A stretch of 17,077 nt of DNA, taken from the NCBI GenBank assembly GCA_002343845.1, contig DDSQ01000089.1:5839-22915 (forward strand), read 5' to 3'. The stretch is from Planctomycetes bacterium UBA2386 (GTDB lineage: Bacteria; Planctomycetota; UBA1135; UBA2386). The notes under the pieces are model-generated. The model did no database searches. It was given only the letters and a program-made list of their open reading frames with translations, and had not been told where the DNA came from. The position numbers and the translations under genes were made by a program. This document shows positions 6,120-12,854 of the stretch, one piece after another (the stretch's first letter is position 1; every line of letters begins with the position of its first letter).

Positions 6120-6641
6120 TCACCAGAATCGCCACCACGGCTTCTTGCTCTGCCCAAGAGTCGCACTGCGGGGCTTTCGGTTCGGCCACGGGGTGGTGAA
6201 GACGTCCTGGTCTTCGCGCAACGGCGGGAACGCGGTGTCCACCTTCTCAGCCCCGAAACGATCCGCGAGGCGAACCCATTCGTCGCGCGGCAGGACCGCG
6301 AAGGCCAGGGTGTCCGAGCCGTCCGAGGCAGCGACCAGGCGGACCTCGTAGTCCGGTGTCAGCACGCGGTTCAGCGCCATCAGCGTGAGATGACGGTCAT
6401 GCAAGGACTTGGTGAGCGGCACCGGCATCCGGCGTTCGCCGAACGTGATGGTCAGGTCTTCGTCCTCGCCTTCTTCGCAGGCCAGGCGACCAGACTCGAG
6501 CACGGTCTCGCACGCGTCGACGATCTCGGATTCGAAGCAGCGCCAATCCACCCAGAACACCGCCCCTTCGTCGTCGAGCAGCTTCTGCCGATCGGCTGCG
6601 TTCGTGCTCTGGAGATGATGCTCGATGGCGGTTGGGTTCAT
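6120..6641 (-). CDS. Conserved hypothetical soluble protein
   Basis: 173 residues from the ATG at 6641. It has an acidic N-terminal half (FWVDWRCFESEIVDACE, then EEGEDEDLTI), a central MPVPLTKSLHDRHLTLMALN stretch, then TPDYEVRLVAASDGSDTLAF and LPRDEWVRLADRFG, and a basic, tryptophan-rich end (KKPWWRFW). The pattern, including V-P-L-T, D-R-H-x-T-L and G-S-D-T-L-A-F, recalls a family of uncharacterised bacterial proteins of about 160-180 residues, but I cannot name it. No signal peptide or membrane helix is seen. The frame is open further upstream to 6827, but that extension would run through leader copy B of the divergent gene and is rejected. A possible promoter (TTGTGC-N16-GACAAT, -10 at 6678-6673 minus) would give a leader of about 25 bases. 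Confidence 0.75.
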   Translation of the reverse strand: MNPTAIEHHLQSTNAADRQKLLDDEGAVFWVDWRCFESEIVDACETVLESGRLACEEGEDEDLTITFGERRMPVPLTKSLHDRHLTLMALNRVLTPDYEVRLVAASDGSDTLAFAVLPRDEWVRLADRFGAEKVDTAFPPLREDQDVFTTPWPNRKPRSATLGQSKKPWWRFW

Positions 6642-6780
6642 GACGGGAGGTCTCGGGCGCGAACGGCGTGCGATTGTCGCCCCGCGCGCGCCGTGCACAA
6701 GTTCAGGCATCGGTGGCATTGGCGCCACGCGCAGCGGGAGGGTGGGTGATGCAGAAGAACCCGACATGCGTTCTCCCGAC

Positions 6781-6825
6781 GCAACTGCATGCATCCGCAA
6801 CCGACCGAGCCGCGAACGCGGGGGC
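6781..6825 (+). promoter_or_regulatory. Leader element copy B, upstream of the tiny membrane-protein pair
   Basis: Relative to the ATG at 6826: GCA at -45, TGCATCCG at -36, GCGAA at -14 to -10, and a 12-base hairpin CCGC-GAAC-GCGG at 6810-6821. The CTCCCGA heptamer just upstream (6773-6779) is shared with copy A (3910-3916). There is no Shine-Dalgarno before this start. Confidence 0.7.
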
Positions 6826-7032
6826 ATGAAAGCGCACGCAACGACAGCCGACCTCCAGATCGCTCAGGCAACCAATCGGGCCCGTGCCCTGGTGGTGGTC
6901 GGTGCGTTCCTCTCCTTCCTCTTCTCCGTGACCCTCTGGTTCAGCGGCATGCGTGAGGAGGGGCTGTTCGTCGGCCTCTGGGTCCCCTCGATCCTCGGCC
7001 TCGGAACCCTGCTGATGCCCGGCAAGAGGTGA
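6826..7032 (+). CDS. Tiny two-helix membrane protein
   Basis: 68 residues from the ATG at 6826, whose position is fixed by leader copy B. A polar N-terminal segment (residues 1-20) is followed by two hydrophobic segments, about residues 21-40 (ALVVVGAFLSFLFSVTLWFS) and 46-64, joined by a short MREEGLF loop, and the protein ends PGKR. I recall similar short proteins with an E-G-x-F-V-G-L-W-V-P-S-I stretch in other bacteria but know of no function. The next gene starts four bases after this stop and has its own Shine-Dalgarno overlapping this gene's end, so the two are co-transcribed and probably form a small membrane complex or an accessory to a transporter encoded elsewhere. Confidence 0.8.
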   Translation: MKAHATTADLQIAQATNRARALVVVGAFLSFLFSVTLWFSGMREEGLFVGLWVPSILGLGTLLMPGKR

Positions 7033-7036
7033 TGCG

Positions 7037-7213
7037 ATGGCCGACTACTACATCTTCGGATTCGGCCTGGTCGTCACCCTGATCGTGGGCTCGGGGTTGA
7101 CCGCGATGATCCTCGCGCACCATCGCCTGCTCGAACAAGAGCAGCGGGACGCTGACGCGAAGGCGGAAGGCAACCCTGTGCCGGTCGTCGCCGACGACCG
7201 CACGCGCCGCTGA
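7037..7213 (+). CDS. Tiny single-helix membrane protein
   Basis: 58 residues. The start ATG at 7037 sits four bases after a clear Shine-Dalgarno (AGAGGTGA, 7025-7032) that overlaps the preceding stop codon. One membrane segment is visible (residues 5-25: YIFGFGLVVTLIVGSGLTAM), followed by a charged cytoplasmic-type tail (HHRLLEQEQRDADAKAEG). The topology resembles small accessory subunits that tether or stabilise larger membrane complexes, but no family is recognised. It is paired with the two-helix protein immediately upstream. Confidence 0.75.
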   Translation: MADYYIFGFGLVVTLIVGSGLTAMILAHHRLLEQEQRDADAKAEGNPVPVVADDRTRR

Positions 7214-7397
7214 ACGATGGGGCGCTCCCGGTTCGCCTCGGCGTTTGCCGACCGTCAGACCGACCCGGCTGCACTCTCCACCCGGCCCACTTTCTGCGCT
7301 TGCACCGGCAGGGCGGTAGCGTTCGTCCACTTCCTCGGGCTGGTAGCTACGCTCCCTCGCCGCTGCCATGCGTGGCAATCCGCAGGAGTCCAGGCCG

Positions 7398-9494
7398 ATG
7401 CATCTCCGTCCCGTCGATTCCGCGTTTGCAGCAGCCCTGCTGCTCGGCTCCGTCACCGCGCAGAGCTACCAGCTGCACGGACCGACGCTCTTGCCCGCGC
7501 GCGTCGAAGCGCTCGCCTTCGATCCGGCGAGCGGTCGCCTCGCCGCGGCGATGCGCAAGTCGGTCACCGTGTCGGTGCCTGCGGGCAGCCAGGAGCTGCA
7601 CTTGCGCATCGGCACGCGCTGGCAGCGCGTCGACGAAGGGCTGTCCTGGATCCGGTTCCTGGTTGCCGACCGGCAACGTGGTCGGCTCGTCGGCATCGGT
7701 AACTCGCCCACGCAAGCGAATGCCGTCCATGCAGTCGAGTGGGACGGCACATCGTGGACGCCGCCCGCTCCGCTGCAGCTGACGCAGAGCCCGAACGACA
7801 TCCTCGCGTGCTACCACGAAGGCCTCGGCAAGGTCGTGTTCGTCGAGCCGATGACGCGCACGATGACGTGGGATGGCAGCCAATGGCAGCAGCTCGGCAC
7901 GGCGGTGCCGCCGCTGGGGACCGCCGATGGCGCGCTCGTCTACGACCGCGCGCGTTCCGTCGTCGTTCTGTGCACCCAGGGTCAGATCTGGGAGTTCGAC
8001 ACGGTGAGCTGGCAGCAGCGCAACGTCCCGGCGCCGCCCGTCGGCAACGACTTCGCGTTCGCCTACGACGAAGCGCGCCAGCGCTGTGTGCTGTTCGGTG
8101 GCCCCGCTTGGCCACAGGGAACCTGGGAGTACGACGGCACGCGTTGGCGCGCGTGCACTCCCACGCAGGTGCCGCCATGGCGGGCCCGGGCGTCGATGAC
8201 GTTCGATCCCGCGCGTCAGCGACTCGTCATGCTGGGCGGAATCGCGGTCAACCCCGTGACGCAGGTCGGTCTCTGGCACAACGACGAATGGGAGTGGGAC
8301 GGGCGGGATTGGCTGCCGGTGCAGCAGGACCGGCGGCCACCGGACGACGGCGACGTCGCCATGGTCGAAGAACCGGTGCACGGCGGAGTGCTGCTGACGA
8401 CCACGGCGTGGACTTCCGGCGGCACCCGTATGTGGCGCTGGACGGGAGCCGATTGGCAGGGACTCAGGCCCGGCGCCGCGCATCCGACGACGGTCAACGC
8501 CATGTGCAGCGATCCCTCGCGCGGCGCCATCTGGTGCTTCGACAGCGGGCTCGGCGCGAGGACCTGGCGTTTCGACGGCGTGACCTGGAAGCAGCTCGCA
8601 CCCACGACGTCACCGGTCGCGCGCAGCGGTTCGGCGATGGCCTTCGATCGCGTGCGCAACGTCGCCGTGTTGTTCGGTGGCGACAACTACTTCACCACCT
8701 TCGACGACACCTGGGAGTGGGACGGGCTGACGTGGACGCTGCGCAACCCCGCGCACCGGCCGCCAGCACGCCAGCTGCACAGCATGGCCTTCGATCCAGT
8801 CAGCGGCCGCATCCTGATGAACGGCGGCACCAGCGGCCCGCAGTCGACCTGGGCATGGGATGGAACCGACTGGACCGACACCGGTCAGTTCAACTACGCC
8901 ATCTATGGCAGTGCGGCGCGCATGGTCGAGTTCCGTGCGCTGAACCGAGTTCTGCTGTGGAACGGCGCTGGCTTGACCGCCGAGTGGGATGGCACGGCGT
9001 GGATTCCGTGGACGACGCTGATGCCCGCAGCGCTGCGGTCGGGGCGATTCCTCAAAGGCGCGTCGTTCGACGACACCCTCGTGGTGTTCGACGGTGCGCA
9101 CACGTGGGTCCTGTCGCCGTTCGCCGCCTCTACGACCAGCTACGGTGCCGGGTGCGGTGCCGCGACGTCGCCGCGCCTCGCCGCCGGGGGCTCGCCGACG
9201 CCAGGGGCCAGGGACTTCGGTTTGTTGGTCGACCGCGCCGAGGCCAACGGGCTGTCGCTGCTGCTGGCTTCGACGGCGCCCGACAACGTGCCGGTGCTCG
9301 GGTGCACGTTGCTGCTGTTCCAGCCGATCCAGATCAGCGTGGCGGCGATCAATGCCGGCGGCGCCGCGGCGCACGATCTCTGGCTGCCCGCGGGCAACGC
9401 ACTGCGGGGGCTCGCGATCGACTGGCAGGCGGTCACGGTCGGCAGCAACGGCCTCGCGTTCACGCAGGGCGTGGAGACGGTGCTCGGTTACTGA
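7398..9494 (+). CDS. Secreted Kelch-like beta-propeller protein
   Basis: 698 residues. The ATG at 7398 is preferred to the in-frame ATG at 7368 because it follows a Shine-Dalgarno (AGGAG, 7384-7388) and starts a signal peptide (MHLRPVDSAFAAALLLGSVTA|Q). The body contains repeated units of about 50-60 residues with the pattern M-x-F-D-x-x-R-x-x-x-V-x-[FL]-G-G followed by T-W-E-[WY]-D-G-x-x-W, typical of Kelch/galactose-oxidase-type propellers. From about residue 590 a C-terminal module begins at SYGAGCGAA and contains the GSNGLAFTQG ending shared with the protein at 2-1288. It is expected outside the cytoplasm; ligand unknown. A weak promoter-like pair (GTTCGT at 7321, TAGCTA at 7344, 17-base spacer) lies upstream. 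A short GC hairpin (GGCGG/CCGCC, 9496-9512) follows the stop. Confidence 0.85.
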   Translation: MHLRPVDSAFAAALLLGSVTAQSYQLHGPTLLPARVEALAFDPASGRLAAAMRKSVTVSVPAGSQELHLRIGTRWQRVDEGLSWIRFLVADRQRGRLVGIGNSPTQANAVHAVEWDGTSWTPPAPLQLTQSPNDILACYHEGLGKVVFVEPMTRTMTWDGSQWQQLGTAVPPLGTADGALVYDRARSVVVLCTQGQIWEFDTVSWQQRNVPAPPVGNDFAFAYDEARQRCVLFGGPAWPQGTWEYDGTRWRACTPTQVPPWRARASMTFDPARQRLVMLGGIAVNPVTQVGLWHNDEWEWDGRDWLPVQQDRRPPDDGDVAMVEEPVHGGVLLTTTAWTSGGTRMWRWTGADWQGLRPGAAHPTTVNAMCSDPSRGAIWCFDSGLGARTWRFDGVTWKQLAPTTSPVARSGSAMAFDRVRNVAVLFGGDNYFTTFDDTWEWDGLTWTLRNPAHRPPARQLHSMAFDPVSGRILMNGGTSGPQSTWAWDGTDWTDTGQFNYAIYGSAARMVEFRALNRVLLWNGAGLTAEWDGTAWIPWTTLMPAALRSGRFLKGASFDDTLVVFDGAHTWVLSPFAASTTSYGAGCGAATSPRLAAGGSPTPGARDFGLLVDRAEANGLSLLLASTAPDNVPVLGCTLLLFQPIQISVAAINAGGAAAHDLWLPAGNALRGLAIDWQAVTVGSNGLAFTQGVETVLGY

Positions 9495-9722
9495 CGGCGG
9501 CAGCGTTCCGCCCCGCGAGACGGCGACGTCGCGGCGCAGGGGGCGCGAGACAGTCCGTGGTCGACCGGGCCGTCGTGTGTTTCCCGCGCTCGATCCCGGC
9601 GCGTCCGCCGATCACGCGCGAGCGTGACACAGGTATTCGGGTGGACCTGCAGCCGCCGTCGAGCGGCGCGGAATCTGCGGAATCCGGGAACTCTCCGGGC
9701 GGCACCAGCACATCGCGACACC

Positions 9723-11060
9723 ATGACTCACGCCCCCGTGTTGCGCCCGGCTGTGGTCGGCGGCTGCCTCGCCAGCCTGATGGTGGCCTTGCCCGCCCAG
9801 GATCCCGACCGCAAGGCGTCGCTGGCGCGCGCCGCATCCGAACTGCCGCCGTCGACTCCAGCCGCATCGCAGGGCGGCGACCGGCCGACGCTGCGCCTGA
9901 TCGACGTCAGCCTCAACCTGATGACCGCGGTCGGCACCTCGACCGAACGCGACGGCGTGCTCGCCGACCTCAAGGGTGGCGCACACGACGCCAAGAAGCG
10001 CGGCTTCACGCTGCAGCAGGCCGAGCTGTCGCTGGTCGGCGCCGTCGACCCGTACTTCACCGGCCACTGCTACCTGATCACGCAGCTCGATACGGCCGAA
10101 GGCGAGACGATCGTCGAGCTCGAAGAAGCCTACTTGCGCAGCGTCGCGCTGCCCGGCGGCCTGCAGTTCAAGGCCGGCGCCTACTTCACCGAGTTCGGCC
10201 GCATCAACGACCGCCACCCGCACCAATGGGACTGGACCGACCAACCGGTGATCCACTCGCGGGTGTTCGGCGGTGACGGCATGCGCGGGCCCGGTGCGCG
10301 GGTCGGTTGGCTGTTGCCGACCGAGCGCTACGTCGAGCTGTTGTTCGGCGTGCAGAACGCCAACGGCGAGACGATGGCGAGCTTCTTCGCCAACGACGAG
10401 GTCTACGAGGAACGCGGCATCGGCGGTCGCTTCTTCACCGAGCAGGAAGTCGCCTCGTTCGGCGATGTGGTGTTCACCGGCCGCGCGATGACGTCGTTCG
10501 AGCTCTGCGAAGCCACCGAGCTCGACCTTGGTGCCTCGTTCGCGGTGGGCCCGAACGCCACCGGCGAGGGCGGCGACACTCTGATCTACGGCGCCGACTT
10601 CGCGTTGGTCTGGCGGCCGGGCACGGCCACGCGCGGCTGGCCGTTCTTCAAGGTGCAAGGTGAGTTCGTCGCGCGCGCCTTCGACGTCGCCGAGCAGACC
10701 GACGACGCCGACCCGCTGAACCCGGTCAGCCTGCCCGCCGACACGCTCGACGACTACGGTGGCTACCTGCAGGCCCTGTACGGCTTCGCTCCGAACTGGG
10801 CTGCTGGCGTGCGCGGCGAATTCGTGTCGGGCAACGGCGACAGCTACGACGCCGGGACGCAGACGTTCGGTCGCAGCTTCGACCCGTACCGCGCAGACCG
10901 CGTGCGTGTTTCGCCGCTGCTCGCCTACCACCCGTCCGAGTTCTCGCGCATCCGCCTGCAGTACGACTACGACGACACCGACCACCTCGAGGATTCGGTG
11001 CACTCGATCTGGCTCGGCTTCGAGGTCTTGATCGGCACGCATCCGCCGCATTCCTACTGA
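9723..11060 (+). CDS. Outer-membrane porin of a metal (zinc) uptake operon
   Basis: 445 residues with a signal peptide ending LPA|Q near residue 25. After a linker, the sequence shows the alternating hydrophobic/polar strands of an outer-membrane barrel, rich in aromatic girdle residues and ending in an aromatic (GTHPPHSY). The segment F-G-R-I-N-D-R-H-P-H-Q-W-D-W, then VFGGDGMRGPGARVGWLLP, matches my memory of the porin-like proteins that precede ZnuABC-type transporters in several Gram-negative phyla, and the His-containing C-terminus is also usual there. Its likely role is passage of zinc or a zinc complex across the outer membrane. The next gene (periplasmic binding protein) starts 14 bases after this stop. 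No Shine-Dalgarno is evident. Two tandem 9-base repeats (GCGGAATCT/GCGGAATCC, 9668-9685) upstream may be a regulator site. Confidence 0.85.
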   Translation: MTHAPVLRPAVVGGCLASLMVALPAQDPDRKASLARAASELPPSTPAASQGGDRPTLRLIDVSLNLMTAVGTSTERDGVLADLKGGAHDAKKRGFTLQQAELSLVGAVDPYFTGHCYLITQLDTAEGETIVELEEAYLRSVALPGGLQFKAGAYFTEFGRINDRHPHQWDWTDQPVIHSRVFGGDGMRGPGARVGWLLPTERYVELLFGVQNANGETMASFFANDEVYEERGIGGRFFTEQEVASFGDVVFTGRAMTSFELCEATELDLGASFAVGPNATGEGGDTLIYGADFALVWRPGTATRGWPFFKVQGEFVARAFDVAEQTDDADPLNPVSLPADTLDDYGGYLQALYGFAPNWAAGVRGEFVSGNGDSYDAGTQTFGRSFDPYRADRVRVSPLLAYHPSEFSRIRLQYDYDDTDHLEDSVHSIWLGFEVLIGTHPPHSY

Positions 11061-11074
11061 GCTGCCTGCGTGCG

Positions 11075-12181
11075 ATGATCGATCCCGTGTCTGGTGCTTC
11101 ATCGTTCGGCGGCCGCTGGCTCGGGCTCCTGCATCTCTGGCTGGCGCTCGTGTCCGGCATCGCCGCGGCGAGCGCCCAGGCGCCCGCGGCCGCGCCGCAC
11201 CGCATCGTCGCCACGACCGCCGACCTGGCCGCCTTGTGCCGCGCCGTCGGCGGCGAGCGGGTGCGGGTCGTCGCGTTCGCGAAGAACGCCGAGGACAGCC
11301 ACTTCGTGATGGCGCGGCCGAGCATGACGCGCGAACTCGCCGACGCCGACCTGTTGGTCGAGGTCGGCCTCGAACTCGAGATCGGCTGGCTGCCGGTCCT
11401 GGTCCAGCAGTGCCGCAACGCCGCCGTGCAGCAGGGTCGTCCGGGCCGTTTCGTCGCCGCCGACCACGTGCGCAAGCTCGGCGTGCCAACCGGCGAAGTC
11501 GACCGCAGCCACGGCGACGTGCACGTGGGCGGCAACCCGCACTTCCTGCTCGACCCACGCTGCGGACTGGAAGTAGCGAAGGCTCTGGCCGCCCATTGCA
11601 GCGCGCTGTGGCCGGCGGACGCCGCGCAGTTCACCGCGGGCCTGGCGCAGTTCCGGCGCGAGCTCTGCGTGGCGATGGTCGGCCCGACGCTCGCCGAACG
11701 CTACGACCACGATGCCGACACGTTGGCGCGCCTGTTCGCCGCCGGCCTGTTGGCGATGGTGCTCGACGAACACGGCGACCGGCCCGACCTCGCCGGTTGG
11801 TTCGGCACGCTGCTGCCGCTGCGCGGGAGCGCCGTCGTCGCCGACCACGACCTGTGGCCGTACTTCGCCGAGACCTTCGGGCTGCAAGTGCTCGGCTTCC
11901 TCGAACCCAAGCCCGGCATCGCGCCGACGACGCGGCACCTGCAGACCCTCGCCGAACGCATGCGCGGCAACCACGTGCAGGCGATCCTGACGGTGCCGTA
12001 CTTCCCGGCGCGCACCGCCGAGGCCCTGGCGAACGCCACGCAGGCCAAGGTCGTCGCGATGGAACACCAGCCCGGCGCGCGGCGGCCGGATCGCCGACAA
12101 GACGTCGGCTACATCGAGTTCGTCGATTGGAACGTCCGCGCCTTGGCCGCCACCCTGACCGCACCCGTGGCCGGGCATTGA
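11075..12181 (+). CDS. znuA: Periplasmic metal-binding protein of ABC transporter, ZnuA/TroA family
   Basis: 368 residues with a signal peptide (hydrophobic LGLLHLWLALVSGIAAASA, cleavage near residue 34). It has the two-lobe cluster A-I metal-binding fold. Visible landmarks are ATTADLAALCRAVGG (46-60), H76 in EDSHFVMARPSM, the NPHFLLDP motif with H156, and H258 in VVADHDLWPYF; these three His are the expected metal ligands. The long His/Asp-rich loop of E. coli ZnuA is reduced to DRSHGDVH (143-150). Three His favour zinc, but manganese or iron cannot be excluded from sequence alone. It captures the ion in the periplasm and delivers it to the permease encoded at 12844-13737. The ATPase gene begins four bases after this stop. 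Confidence 0.9.
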   Translation: MIDPVSGASSFGGRWLGLLHLWLALVSGIAAASAQAPAAAPHRIVATTADLAALCRAVGGERVRVVAFAKNAEDSHFVMARPSMTRELADADLLVEVGLELEIGWLPVLVQQCRNAAVQQGRPGRFVAADHVRKLGVPTGEVDRSHGDVHVGGNPHFLLDPRCGLEVAKALAAHCSALWPADAAQFTAGLAQFRRELCVAMVGPTLAERYDHDADTLARLFAAGLLAMVLDEHGDRPDLAGWFGTLLPLRGSAVVADHDLWPYFAETFGLQVLGFLEPKPGIAPTTRHLQTLAERMRGNHVQAILTVPYFPARTAEALANATQAKVVAMEHQPGARRPDRRQDVGYIEFVDWNVRALAATLTAPVAGH

Positions 12182-12185
12182 TGGC

Positions 12186-12854
12186 GTGGGCGCACCGATC
12201 GGTGATCCCGAGGCGTTGCTGACGGCGGTCGACCTCGAGGTCGGCCGCCGCACGCGGCAGCTGGCCGATGTGCAGCTGCGGTTCGCCCCAGGACAGCACT
12301 GGTGCGTGGTCGGTCGCAACGGCAGCGGCAAGACGACCCTGCTGCTGACTCTGCTCGGCTTGCTGCCGCCGCGCGCCGGCGAAGTGCGTTGGAGTCCACG
12401 GTTGGCCGACCGGCAGCGGCTCGGCTACGTGCCGCAGGAACAGGACCAGACGCTCACGCTGCCGTGCTCGGTGGCCGAGTTCGTGGCCCTGGCCGCCAAT
12501 ACAGCGCGCGGCGCGGCAACGCGGACGGCCGTCGCGGCGGCCCTTGCCGCGCTCGGCGTCGAAGAACTCGCCGCCCGCGACGTGCGGCGGTTGTCGCTCG
12601 GCGAGCGGCGTCGGGTGCTGGTGGCGCGGGCCATGGTCCGGCAGCCCTTGCTGCTGGCGCTCGACGAACCCGCCGCCAACCTCGACGACGAAGCTGCCGC
12701 GCGACTGGGCGCCGACCTGCAGCGGCTGTGCGAGGCCGGACTCTGCATCGTGCACGTCACGCACGATCTGGCGCTGGCCGAACGCACCGCATCGCATCTG
12801 GCGAAGGTGGTCGACGGCACGGTGCGGGTCACGGAGGTCGGCCATGCTCGCTGA
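12186..12854 (+). CDS. znuC: ABC transporter ATPase for metal uptake (ZnuC-like)
   Basis: 222 residues from a GTG at 12186, four bases after the binding-protein stop. All ABC motifs are present: Walker A GRNGSGKT (43-50), Q-loop Q84 in YVPQEQD, signature LSLGE (136-140, with L replacing the first G of LSGGE), Walker B LLLALDE (155-161), and H-loop H193 in VTHD. The length is typical for this family, without the longer regulatory C-terminus of some homologues. It powers the permease encoded next, whose ATG lies inside this gene's last codons. Located at the cytoplasmic face of the inner membrane. Confidence 0.93.
   Translation: MGAPIGDPEALLTAVDLEVGRRTRQLADVQLRFAPGQHWCVVGRNGSGKTTLLLTLLGLLPPRAGEVRWSPRLADRQRLGYVPQEQDQTLTLPCSVAEFVALAANTARGAATRTAVAAALAALGVEELAARDVRRLSLGERRRVLVARAMVRQPLLLALDEPAANLDDEAAARLGADLQRLCEAGLCIVHVTHDLALAERTASHLAKVVDGTVRVTEVGHAR

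Noticed and set aside
5626..6825. Reading the leader copies as a mobile repeat such as a REP or MITE
   Set aside because: Only short segments are conserved, always at one fixed distance from a start codon, and no flanking target duplication is seen. A regulatory role fits better.
6642..6827. N-terminal extension of the minus-strand hypothetical protein up to 6827
   Set aside because: It would run through leader copy B on the other strand and adds low-complexity sequence. The ATG at 6641 begins the part that looks like a protein.
7739..10276. Long plus-strand open frame (845 codons) overlapping the Kelch-like gene and the porin gene
   Set aside because: Its translation is arginine-rich nonsense crossing two well-supported genes in another frame.
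9612..11558. Long minus-strand open frame (648 codons) opposite the porin and binding-protein genes
   Set aside because: No domain or signal is visible, the composition is biased, and the plus-strand genes have clear signal peptides and family motifs.
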